Assembly (NCBI GenBank): GCA_017993865.1
Contig: JAGOLU010000037.1
Span: 1-8,207, forward strand
Length of the DNA stretch: 8,207 nt
Direction: 5' to 3'
Source of the DNA: Candidatus Woesebacteria bacterium
GTDB taxonomy: Bacteria; Patescibacteriota; Microgenomatia; UBA1406; GWC2-37-13
Below, in pieces: positions 1 through 6,294 of the stretch; position 1 is the stretch's first letter, and each line of letters starts with the position of its first letter. The notes under the pieces were generated by a model that did not search any database, was not told the origin of the DNA, and worked only from the letters and a program-made list of their open reading frames with translations. The position numbers and the translations under genes were made by a program.

Positions 1-1407
1 TGGTTTTCGGCGCTTTTTTGGTTATTAATACCTCTTAAAAACGTGTTTTTAGCACGATTGCCCTTTGTGTTCATCTCGTCGTTTGCCCCATATCTTATAT
101 ATCTGATCGTTCATAAAATTACGAAGGATGTGCGCTTCTCAATTATCGCATCAATGGTTGCTGCAACAAGCCCGTGGTTATTTCATCTCGGACGAATTGC
201 CATGGATGTGACGTTAGCTTTCCCCACAGTATTATTCGCCATCTTGCTCCTTCTCAATCGAAGACGAATTCTTGCATATATTCTACTGTGGCTTGCGTTT
301 TTTAACTATCAAGGGTTCCGGACGATAATCCCCTGTATTCCATTTATTATGGAATGGTATCTACAAACCTCAAATAAGGAATGGGAGTTAAAAAAGTATG
401 TCAGACACATATTATTTGTTATCATCTTGGTCCTATCAGTTTTACTCATAGACTCAAAAACAACATCTAATCGGACTGACCAAGTGTTATTTCTGAACAT
501 GGAGAAGTTTTCATCCTATGTAGATACAAAAAGAAATGAGACAATATTTCCCTTATTTGTTTCAAAGATTTTTGACAATAAACTCACTGAGTCAATGCGT
601 TACGGCATTGATACCTTTATGCAAGGTTTGAGCCCACACACGTTCTTTTTCAAGGGAGACGCAAGCCCCATCAATGGCACGGGTGTTGGAGGTTTGCTCT
701 ATATCTCATGGTTACCGTTTTTAACACTGGGTCTTGTATCACTAAGAAATAAGAGCATCGATTATAGGTTCTTAGCGTGTTTTATCCTGTGGGGAATGAT
801 CCCTTCGCTCATGAGCCTTAACGGTCATTCTTTTGCCATCCGAGGCGTGCTGATGATTGTGGGATTCTCTTCCTTAATTGCACTTGGTATAACCGAAGGG
901 TGGACTATGATCTCAAAATACAAGCATCTAAAGAAAATAGTGGTTATAGTTTTTGTAGTCGTTTCTCTCGTTGATGTGAGCACATTTGCGTATGAGTATT
1001 TCGGTCGCCGCCCTATCACGCTCAGCGAAGTTTTCAACGAGCGAGAACGGGCAGTGACTGAATACATATCAACTCTCGATAGCGACTCCCCCGTGGTTGT
1101 CTACGATACAGATGTGAGTACAAAGAATACATTTATGACGTATGCTTTTCTCAAAATGAACGATCCTGCAGAAATTCAATCAATCATGCAGAAAGCGAAG
1201 AATACTTACCGACATGAGAACACTGTTTTTAAGCTTTGCGAAGAAAGGATACACCACCCAAAAACCGCAATTGCTATCGTGAGTAATCATTGCTTAACAG
1301 ATGCTGAATACGACAAACTAAAGGATATGAAGTTGCGGGAAATCGTCTATCGAGATACCCCAATCCTTGTTGCATACTTTATCGTACCTCCAAAAATCGA
1401 TAACTAG
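1..1407 (+). CDS. Membrane glycosyltransferase, GT-C fold (GT39/ArnT-PMT-like), 5' truncated
   Basis: The frame is open from base 1, so the gene begins upstream of the window; 468 codons are visible and the first GTG at 43 is not a convincing start. About eight or nine hydrophobic segments can be seen, followed by a soluble C-terminal part of about 140 residues. Family-like stretches are SPWLFHLGRIAMDV (a TM loop seen in GT39-type proteins), FNYQGFR, a long external loop ending FFFKGDASP...GVGGLLY, then PSLMSLNGHSFAIRG before further TM helices. Such enzymes move sugars from polyprenyl-phosphate donors to acceptors on the outer face of the membrane. The catalytic acidic motif normally lies in the first external loop, which is missing here, so activity cannot be judged. 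The substrate is unknown. The gene is convergent with the dcw cluster and probably functionally unrelated to it. No convincing terminator follows; TAGCA/TGCTA at 1405-1424 is a weak 5-bp hairpin without a T-run. Confidence 0.8.
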   Translation, partial: WFSALFWLLIPLKNVFLARLPFVFISSFAPYLIYLIVHKITKDVRFSIIASMVAATSPWLFHLGRIAMDVTLAFPTVLFAILLLLNRRRILAYILLWLAFFNYQGFRTIIPCIPFIMEWYLQTSNKEWELKKYVRHILFVIILVLSVLLIDSKTTSNRTDQVLFLNMEKFSSYVDTKRNETIFPLFVSKIFDNKLTESMRYGIDTFMQGLSPHTFFFKGDASPINGTGVGGLLYISWLPFLTLGLVSLRNKSIDYRFLACFILWGMIPSLMSLNGHSFAIRGVLMIVGFSSLIALGITEGWTMISKYKHLKKIVVIVFVVVSLVDVSTFAYEYFGRRPITLSEVFNERERAVTEYISTLDSDSPVVVYDTDVSTKNTFMTYAFLKMNDPAEIQSIMQKAKNTYRHENTVFKLCEERIHHPKTAIAIVSNHCLTDAEYDKLKDMKLREIVYRDTPILVAYFIVPPKIDN

Positions 1408-1434
1408 CATCCTTCATATTGCTACTAGGGCCTC

Positions 1435-1463
1435 TTGACAACAACAACAACAAGACGTACAAT
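1435..1463 (+). promoter_or_regulatory. Near-consensus sigma70-type promoter with (CAA)n spacer
   Basis: TTGACA at 1435-1440 (6/6 match), a 17-nt spacer, and TACAAT at 1458-1463 (5/6 match). The expected start of transcription is about 1470-1471. It points into the stretch before ftsZ and could drive the ORF at 1493 or a small RNA; continued transcription would be antisense to ftsZ. The call rests on sequence match alone. Confidence 0.6.
1439..1453 (+). repeat. (CAA)5 trinucleotide tract inside promoter spacer
   Basis: Five perfect CAA units begin within the -35 hexamer and fill most of the 17-nt spacer of the promoter at 1435-1463. Loss or gain of one unit would make the spacer 14 or 20 nt. 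A related TTGTTGTT lies at 1477-1484, so a minus-strand transcript could form a weak A/U-rich hairpin here. Confidence 0.8.
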
Positions 1464-1492
1464 CGCCAATAATTATTTGTTGTTAATTTCGT

Positions 1493-1786
1493 ATGCCACA
1501 TTTTTATATTCCTGATACTCTAGCACCAAATGTGGAAGAGTTGGTTCTAAAAAGAAAACCTCCGGAACTTCACACACGCAATACTTTGCTGACTCCATGT
1601 TTAGGATGTAACGTGTTTCTTGGATATGCATACCAAAAACAACCTGATGGCACAAAACCATGCCACCCACAAGTAGGCCATACTGCTAGGAGAGTAGTCG
1701 ACATGTCTGGCCAGCACATGGGCGACCCTCAGGTCTGTGCTCCCGAAGTAGTCAACATAACCAGTCGGATAAGAAGCGGTCGCTAA
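1493..1786 (+). CDS. Hypothetical small protein, 97 aa (uncertain)
   Basis: I do not recognise this protein. The ORF is uninterrupted, begins with ATG about 22 nt downstream of the predicted transcription start of the promoter at 1435-1463, and ends 18 nt before the convergent ftsZ stop. No Shine-Dalgarno sequence precedes it. No signal peptide or membrane segment is apparent. It begins MPHFYIPDTLAPNVEEL and contains CLGC at residues 36-39 and a CHP around residue 57, so a metal site is possible but unsupported by a known fold. The ORF is in exact antisense codon register with the first part of a possible minus-strand gene, so one of the two may be a shadow, or the region may encode RNA only. 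The promoter and intact frame favour this strand slightly. Confidence 0.35.
   Translation: MPHFYIPDTLAPNVEELVLKRKPPELHTRNTLLTPCLGCNVFLGYAYQKQPDGTKPCHPQVGHTARRVVDMSGQHMGDPQVCAPEVVNITSRIRSGR
1697..1726. repeat. Imperfect palindrome in the ftsZ-downstream region
   Basis: Arms GTCG-a-CATGT-CTGG and CCAG-c-ACATG-gg-CGAC form an interrupted inverted repeat of about 30 bp. As RNA it gives a 4-bp and a 5-bp stem around an internal loop. No T-run follows on either strand, so it is not a canonical terminator. It lies inside the overlapping candidate ORFs of both strands. The rest of 1408-1804 shows no tRNA T-arm and no core motifs of RNase P RNA, tmRNA or SRP RNA that I could find. Confidence 0.4.
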
Positions 1787-1804
1787 CACTACACATTTCA
1801 TCAT

Positions 1805-2935
1805 CTACTTCTTCCTCAAAAACGCGGGGACATCGAAGGGGTCGTTTTCGAGCTCATAGGTATTCTCGCTTTTCTTTGGTGCGGGAGATGGCTGAGTGGG
1901 CTCAGCGCTCTTTTGATCTGGTTGTTCTTGCGGTCTGACAAACTCGTTCATGGTTTCTGTGCGCCTGCGCACCACACTTACTGTCTCATCAAACTTGGTA
2001 GCGATCAATGTTATTTTTATACAATCTTCAAGCTCGGGTTTTATCGTTGCGCCAAAGATAATGTCTGCTTCGGGGTCCACGGCTTGAGATACCATATTTG
2101 CTGCCTCATCAACCTCGAGCATGGTCATATCGGATCCACCGGAGATATTGATAAGTACGCCCTTGGCTCCGTCGATACTGGAGTCCAAGAGCGGTGAAGT
2201 TATCGCTTCTTTGACCGCATTTATCGCTCTACCATCACCATTGGCAACGCCGATGCCCATAAGTGCGGTACCTGCGTTGGACATGATGGTTCGTACGTCG
2301 GCAAAATCTACATTGATAAGCCCAGGATCAGTGATAAGCTCTGCAATACCTCGGACGCCTTGATGCAAAACACTATCTATCTTGCGCAGCGCCTCCAGCA
2401 TCGAGGTTTTATTATCGATAATCTGAAGAATCCGCTGATTTGGCACTACGATAAGGGTGTCTACATTGTCTTTGAGGTTTTGAATACCAAATTTAGCAGC
2501 GTTCATGCGCTTACTCCCTTCGAACAAAAATGGCTTGGTTACCACTCCGATAGTTAACGCGCCGCACTCCCTCGCGACTTTCGCAATGATCGGGCACGCT
2601 CCTGTACCAGTTCCACCACCCATTCCTGCGGTAATGAAAACTAAATCTGCACCTTGGAGTTCTTCTTTAAGCTTCTCAAATGACTCTTCAGCTGCTTTTT
2701 GACCAACCTCGGGGCTTCCCCCACTACCTAATCCTCTCGTGAGCGCATCTCCTATTTGGACTTTAATATGTGCTTTGTTATGCAGAAGCGCCTGGGCATC
2801 AGTATTTATTGAGATAAACTCAACACCGTCAATGCCACCCTCGTCTATCATACTTCCGATAGCATTACTTCCGCCACCACCCACTCCAATGACTTTTATA
2901 CGGGCAACCTGACCTGTGGTTGATTTGATAAGCAT
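1805..2935 (-). CDS. ftsZ: Cell division protein FtsZ
   Basis: Tubulin-like GTPase that polymerises at midcell into the Z-ring and recruits the divisome. The protein is 376 aa, a normal length. Visible are the N-terminal nucleotide-binding stretch VIGVGGGGSNAI (15-26), the tubulin signature GGGTGTG (106-112), and the T7 synergy loop NVDFADV (208-214) with both catalytic aspartates (D210, D213). A Pro/Gln/Ser-rich linker (about 332-360) is followed by the C-terminal peptide ENDPFDVPAFLRKK, the docking site for FtsA and other partners. The ATG lies 3 nt after the ftsA stop (TAACTCATG) with no Shine-Dalgarno sequence, so translational coupling to ftsA is likely. It is the last recognisable gene of the cluster and no clear terminator follows. 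Confidence 0.98.
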   Translation of the reverse strand: MLIKSTTGQVARIKVIGVGGGGSNAIGSMIDEGGIDGVEFISINTDAQALLHNKAHIKVQIGDALTRGLGSGGSPEVGQKAAEESFEKLKEELQGADLVFITAGMGGGTGTGACPIIAKVARECGALTIGVVTKPFLFEGSKRMNAAKFGIQNLKDNVDTLIVVPNQRILQIIDNKTSMLEALRKIDSVLHQGVRGIAELITDPGLINVDFADVRTIMSNAGTALMGIGVANGDGRAINAVKEAITSPLLDSSIDGAKGVLINISGGSDMTMLEVDEAANMVSQAVDPEADIIFGATIKPELEDCIKITLIATKFDETVSVVRRRTETMNEFVRPQEQPDQKSAEPTQPSPAPKKSENTYELENDPFDVPAFLRKK

Positions 2936-2938
2936 GAG

Positions 2939-4264
2939 TTATGGTAAGAATTGTTGAATTATATCTTTAATTTTCTCAAAGAGAGAGTACGAACTTTTTT
3001 GTACGGATGAACCTCTAAACGGACTGGTAATATTCATCTGAAGATTCTCGAGTACGGATGAGCCACCTTTGCCGCTGCTCATCATGTCTCCTGCCTGCAA
3101 AAGACCCACAAGACCCGCAAACGATGAGTCGCTAAGCTCGTCGGTAATACCCACTACTACATTTTTGGAATAATGGCTTGTCGGATCCACAGGTTTGCCA
3201 AGGCGAACCGGTACTCTAAAAAGATGTTTGGCAATCTCTTGCACACCAATGGTACGAGCTCCCCCACCGGTAAACACTGCTCCTGCCGGAATCAACTTAT
3301 GATAGCCTTTTTGTTCGAGGTCGGCAAACACCATATGGAGAATCTCTTCGATGCGGATTGATATTATGCCCTCATATACTGTTTTGCTGGTGAAATCTGA
3401 TGCCTCACCTTGTACAAGATACTGACTAATATCAGGAAGCTCCACAGATTTAGCCCGACCGGAGAAAGGCGTGTAGGAGTTTGACATGTAGATTTTCATT
3501 TCTTCTGCAACCTCAAGGGGGAGGCCAAGGCCCACTGCAAGATCACTACTTATGTGCTTTGCGCCTATTGGGACAGATGCAACATAGCAGAGCGCTCCTT
3601 CACCGTATACCGCATAGTCTGTTTTACCGCCCCCGATATCGACAATGAGCACGCCCAAGTCTTTCTCTGTGTCTGCGAGTACTGCGTGCCCTGAGGCTGC
3701 CGCAGAAAAAACAAACCCAGCATTGCTCAGTTCCACCGTGTCGAGCGCGCGCTCTACATTACGAAGATTTGTTGCCGATGCAGTGATGATATTGCAGTCT
3801 ACCTCAAGCCGAACGCCACTCATACTCACGGGGTTTCTGATTTCGCCTTGACCATCAACCACAAATTGCCGAGGTGACACCGAGAGAATATGGCGTGTTG
3901 AAGGGATAGATATTGCTTTGGCTGCATCAATAACACGCTCAACATCTGTCTCAGATATGTCGCCTTTGGGGTTGGCTACCGCTACCACTCCATGAGAATC
4001 TTGTGAAGCAATGTGGGGGCCTCCGACTGACACAAATGCGTCTTTTGCACTTACCCCTGCCATTCGTTCGGCCTTCTGGGTCGCTATATCGAGACACTCA
4101 GTAACTTGATCGATGTCCACAATAACTCCCTTCCGCACTCCTTGAGATTCGGCTACTCCGTAGCCCAAAACCTTCAATTTTCCGGCCTCATCGTGTACCG
4201 CTATTGCCACGGCAATTTTTGAAGTTCCAATATCCAGAGCGGTGATTGTTTGTTTCATGCTCAT
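2939..4264 (-). CDS. ftsA: Cell division protein FtsA
   Basis: Actin-like ATPase that anchors FtsZ filaments to the membrane and relays divisome activation. With the start chosen here it is 441 aa: phosphate-1 loop ALDIGTSK (9-16), the FtsA-specific 1C region (about 70-150), phosphate-2 LIVDIGGGKTD (206-216), adenosine motif VFTGGGA (330-336), a variable linker, and a C-terminal amphipathic helix SYSLFEKIKDIIQQFLP that serves as membrane anchor. Starts are possible at ATG 4264 (MSMKQ), ATG 4258 (MKQ) or TTG 4309. The TTG adds 15 residues that do not look like FtsA and lies next to a 14-bp duplication, so an ATG is preferred. None has a Shine-Dalgarno sequence. It lies between ftsQ and ftsZ, the standard order. 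Confidence 0.97.
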   Translation of the reverse strand: MSMKQTITALDIGTSKIAVAIAVHDEAGKLKVLGYGVAESQGVRKGVIVDIDQVTECLDIATQKAERMAGVSAKDAFVSVGGPHIASQDSHGVVAVANPKGDISETDVERVIDAAKAISIPSTRHILSVSPRQFVVDGQGEIRNPVSMSGVRLEVDCNIITASATNLRNVERALDTVELSNAGFVFSAAASGHAVLADTEKDLGVLIVDIGGGKTDYAVYGEGALCYVASVPIGAKHISSDLAVGLGLPLEVAEEMKIYMSNSYTPFSGRAKSVELPDISQYLVQGEASDFTSKTVYEGIISIRIEEILHMVFADLEQKGYHKLIPAGAVFTGGGARTIGVQEIAKHLFRVPVRLGKPVDPTSHYSKNVVVGITDELSDSSFAGLVGLLQAGDMMSSGKGGSSVLENLQMNITSPFRGSSVQKSSYSLFEKIKDIIQQFLP

Positions 4265-4306
4265 ATAACGGTATTTAGGATAGCGTAAACCTTTGGAAAA
4301 GTCCAC

Positions 4307-4334
4307 CAATAATTATTTTTCAATAATTATTTTA
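4307..4334. repeat. 14-bp tandem duplication at the ftsQ/ftsA junction
   Basis: Two adjacent 14-nt units, CAATAATTATTTTT (4307-4320) and CAATAATTATTTTA (4321-4334), differ at one base. On the coding (minus) strand they encode the last FtsQ residues and create its TAA stop. Because 14 is not a multiple of 3, the duplication changes the reading frame. Confidence 0.9.
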
Positions 4335-5176
4335 TCAAACCTCACATCGACACTTTTGATGGTTTCTCCCCCTTTTTGGCTTATTCTGACTACCTGGTCG
4401 AGAGACGAGAGTTGGCGAGTCAGATCACTGTCGCTCGCCGCTCGTATAGTGAGATTCCCCACCTCCCCCAATATCAGGTGACTGTCGTTAACAGTGATGA
4501 CAAACGTGTCAAATCCATACTTATTGAGTATCCCCGCAATCTCTGCGGCAAATCGAATATCTCTCGAACCCATAGGCTTGCCAAGGGCATACTCACCAGG
4601 CGTAACTGCCTGATAGTAGAGTATCTCGCCCAAATTTTTGGGGCGTTCGTATTCGTATTTCAACAATGTTCCCTCCTTTGATAATAAGAAGAATCGGGTG
4701 CTATCGTAAGTGAAATACGCCACAGGTTCCTGCAGGCGCACAAGCAACTCGATCGTTTGTGGGTAGAGGATGTTAACTTGCATCGAACCTATCGATGGGT
4801 TTGAATCTCGAACTATTCGCTCGATTATATCTGGTGACATAAACAAGATATTTCTGCCCTTAATTTTTTCGAGACCTTCCATGTGCCAATCTGATATTTG
4901 ATATCCGCTCATATCTTTGATCCCAATTTTCGAAATCATAAAAAAGTAATGGACAAAAATAAATATAAAGAATGCGATAAGAGCGATTGATAGTGTCAGG
5001 GTGACTTCCGTACGCTTAAACAAGCCTGTGAGTGCGTTGAAATTGAACTTTATTGTTGGGAAGTGGTGAGGTTTTCTCAGATTGAGCTTTTTAGAGCTAA
5101 ATTTCGAGACTTCACGATTGTTGCGTGAGGGTTTGCTGAATAATGAGAAGAATTTTTTGCGCCGCTTGTGGATCAT
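4313..5176 (-). CDS. ftsQ: Cell division protein FtsQ/DivIB (POTRA domain)
   Basis: Bitopic divisome protein that, in studied bacteria, binds FtsB/FtsL and links the Z-ring to septal wall synthesis. With ATG 5176 it is 287 aa: a strongly basic cytoplasmic tail (1-57, starting MIHKRRKKFF), one TM helix (about 59-80, LTLSIALIAFFIFIFVHYFF), and an extracytoplasmic POTRA domain (about 82-154) with the pattern IGIKDMSGYQISDWHMEGL...GRNILF...NPSIGSMQVNILYPQTIELLVRLQEPVAYF. A beta domain follows, ending SVDVRFDKIIIEK. The frame stays open upstream to ATG 5221 and TTG 5278, but those would deepen the overlap with murG. ATG 5176 already overlaps the murG 3' end by 65 nt and lacks a Shine-Dalgarno sequence. 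A tandem duplication shapes the 3' end. Confidence 0.92.
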   Translation of the reverse strand: MIHKRRKKFFSLFSKPSRNNREVSKFSSKKLNLRKPHHFPTIKFNFNALTGLFKRTEVTLTLSIALIAFFIFIFVHYFFMISKIGIKDMSGYQISDWHMEGLEKIKGRNILFMSPDIIERIVRDSNPSIGSMQVNILYPQTIELLVRLQEPVAYFTYDSTRFFLLSKEGTLLKYEYERPKNLGEILYYQAVTPGEYALGKPMGSRDIRFAAEIAGILNKYGFDTFVITVNDSHLILGEVGNLTIRAASDSDLTRQLSSLDQVVRISQKGGETIKSVDVRFDKIIIEK

Positions 5177-6206
5177 AGAATGGGGTGAATGAGTCGTAAT
5201 GGTCTTGGTATGATTGTACATTGTCGCTGGTATTTTGAATACACCGAAGCAGCTCTTCGCTTGATCTTGATTGATCAAATGTTTCTGCCACCTTCGCGTC
5301 GGTCAGCAACTTTGCATGGGCTTGCTGCTCTCCATGAGCTGACCAGGGCAATGGTAATAATACCGCAGGTTTGTGTAAGGCCGTGATTTCAGTGATCGTG
5401 CTCGCACCGCTGCGTGAAATAATTATTTCTGCCTTACTATAAGCTTCAGTTATTTCAGCGGTTGAGAGATGTTGTACGGGAAAATACCTGTCCTTCAGTT
5501 CGTTGGGAAGTGAGAGATGTGTCTCGAGTGCAGTTTCCCAATCGCCATATTCCTTAATGTTCCCCACCTGGTGAATTACCGAAAAGTTCTCTACCAACCG
5601 AGGAAGGATGGAAAAAAGGTGAGTGTTTAGAGAATGTGATCCAAGGTTCCCTCCTTGCACCAGTACCGTAGGCTTCGGGAGATGCGAGAATGTTGAGGTG
5701 GTTGGTTTCTCAAGTAGCTTTCTGCGTAGTGGGTTCCCCGTAAGAATGGCTTTGTTCTTGTCAAAACATTGAATAGTTTGAGGGAAAGAAATCATTACTT
5801 TTGTTGCAATTTTTGACAACCAAATATTTGAGCTGCCTGGTCGCAGAGTTTGTTCGTGCAAAAACACGGGAATGTCCAGTAGAAAAGCCGCAATACAAAT
5901 GGGGGGGCTGATATATCCGCCAAAACTGAGTACTGCATCTGGCTTTTGTTTTTTTAATACAACCATACTTTGTGCTACTCGATACGGAAGCTCTATCACT
6001 CCCCGAAAACCCCGCCTGGTGGCTGTATCAACAAAACGCAACCTACGTGCTATAACTTCCTGATATTCGAGTGAGTTTGCTCTCTCTCGTGAGTTTACAT
6101 ATCTCCGCCCCACGAAAACCACTTTTATACTCTTTTGGGTGTCTTTTATCTCATCAATCACTGCGAGCGCAGGGGTTGGGTGACCGCCGGTGATAAGGAG
6201 CTTCAT
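5112..6206 (-). CDS. murG: MurG, lipid II-forming N-acetylglucosaminyltransferase
   Basis: GT28 (GT-B fold) enzyme that transfers GlcNAc from UDP-GlcNAc to lipid I on the cytoplasmic membrane face, making lipid II. From ATG 6206 it is 364 aa. Visible are LLITGGHPTPALAV (3-16), SFGGYISPP (94-102), HEQTLRPGSSNIW (117-129), LTGNPLRR (155-162), VLVQGGNLGSHSLN (181-194), SRSGASTITEI (264-274) with the UDP-binding Glu at 273, and GEQQAHA (292-298). The first glycine loop is about three residues shorter than the usual GGTGGH, and the third loop reads GGNLGS where GGSQGA is common. In-frame starts also exist at ATG 6212 and GTG 6260. ATG 6206 is chosen because it begins the conserved first strand and sits exactly at +1 of a predicted promoter. 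No Shine-Dalgarno sequence is present. The 3' end overlaps ftsQ. Confidence 0.93.
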   Translation of the reverse strand: MKLLITGGHPTPALAVIDEIKDTQKSIKVVFVGRRYVNSRERANSLEYQEVIARRLRFVDTATRRGFRGVIELPYRVAQSMVVLKKQKPDAVLSFGGYISPPICIAAFLLDIPVFLHEQTLRPGSSNIWLSKIATKVMISFPQTIQCFDKNKAILTGNPLRRKLLEKPTTSTFSHLPKPTVLVQGGNLGSHSLNTHLFSILPRLVENFSVIHQVGNIKEYGDWETALETHLSLPNELKDRYFPVQHLSTAEITEAYSKAEIIISRSGASTITEITALHKPAVLLPLPWSAHGEQQAHAKLLTDAKVAETFDQSRSSEELLRCIQNTSDNVQSYQDHYDSFTPFYDPQAAQKILLIIQQTLTQQS

Positions 6207-6212
6207 AAACAT

Positions 6213-6241
6213 ATTGTAGTGGAGATTTCTTGATATGTCGA
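6213..6241 (-). promoter_or_regulatory. Predicted promoter for murG, leaderless placement
   Basis: On the minus strand TCGACA (6241-6236, 5/6 of the -35 consensus), a 17-nt spacer, then TACAAT (6218-6213, 5/6 of the -10 consensus). It lies in the gap of about 88 nt between the ftsW stop and murG. Counting the last base of the hexamer as -7 puts +1 at 6206, the A of the murG ATG, which would give an mRNA with no 5' leader. Confidence 0.5.
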
Positions 6242-6294
6242 ACACTTCAATGTGTGCCACGAAGGGGGGTACCTGCCTGGTGCGTAACGAGTGG

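Larger units (their letters stand above)
1473..1804 (-). pseudogene. Possible frame-disrupted small gene downstream of ftsZ (alternative reading)
   Basis: On the minus strand an ATG ATG pair follows the ftsZ stop directly (TAGATGATG), with AGGAAG about 9 nt before the first ATG; those bases also encode the end of FtsZ. The frame reads about 40 plausible residues (MMKCVVLATASYPTGYVDYF...). A -1 shift near 1682-1687 would join it to a second frame (QYGLLVGGMVLCHQVVF...) running to TAA at 1473-1475, giving about 110 residues. The second half has ordinary codon use rich in G-starting codons. No classic slippery heptamer is seen at the junction. It may be a decayed gene, a sequencing indel, or chance opposite the + strand ORF. 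The protein is not recognised. Confidence 0.2.

Noticed and set aside
1121..1407. Separate soluble domain at the end of the glycosyltransferase as its own gene.
   Set aside because: It is continuous in frame with the TM part, and a C-terminal soluble tail is normal in GT-C enzymes of this type.
1543..1560. GGTT...AACC with A/T-rich middle as a terminator for ftsZ.
   Set aside because: Only 4 bp of stem, the T-run is in the loop rather than after the stem.
4258..4309. TTG start for ftsA at 4309, adding 15 residues.
   Set aside because: The extra residues (MVDFSKGLRYPKYRY) do not resemble FtsA N-termini and the region is explained by the duplication at the ftsQ end.
4484..4512. TTGACA on the minus strand within ftsQ as a possible ftsA promoter.
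   Set aside because: No -10-like hexamer lies at 16-18 nt downstream.
5418..5428. AATAATTATTT occurs at 1468, 4308, 4322 and 5418; its core is a perfect 10-bp palindrome, suggesting a repeated operator.
   Set aside because: At 5418 and 4322 it simply encodes Ile-Ile-Ile in MurG and FtsQ, and the copy at 4308 is the tandem duplicate. Only the 1468 copy near a promoter is unexplained, which is too little for an operator.
6207..6260. GTG start for murG at 6260.
   Set aside because: The 18 added residues before MKLLITGG do not fit MurG, there is no ribosome site, and the predicted promoter lies within them.
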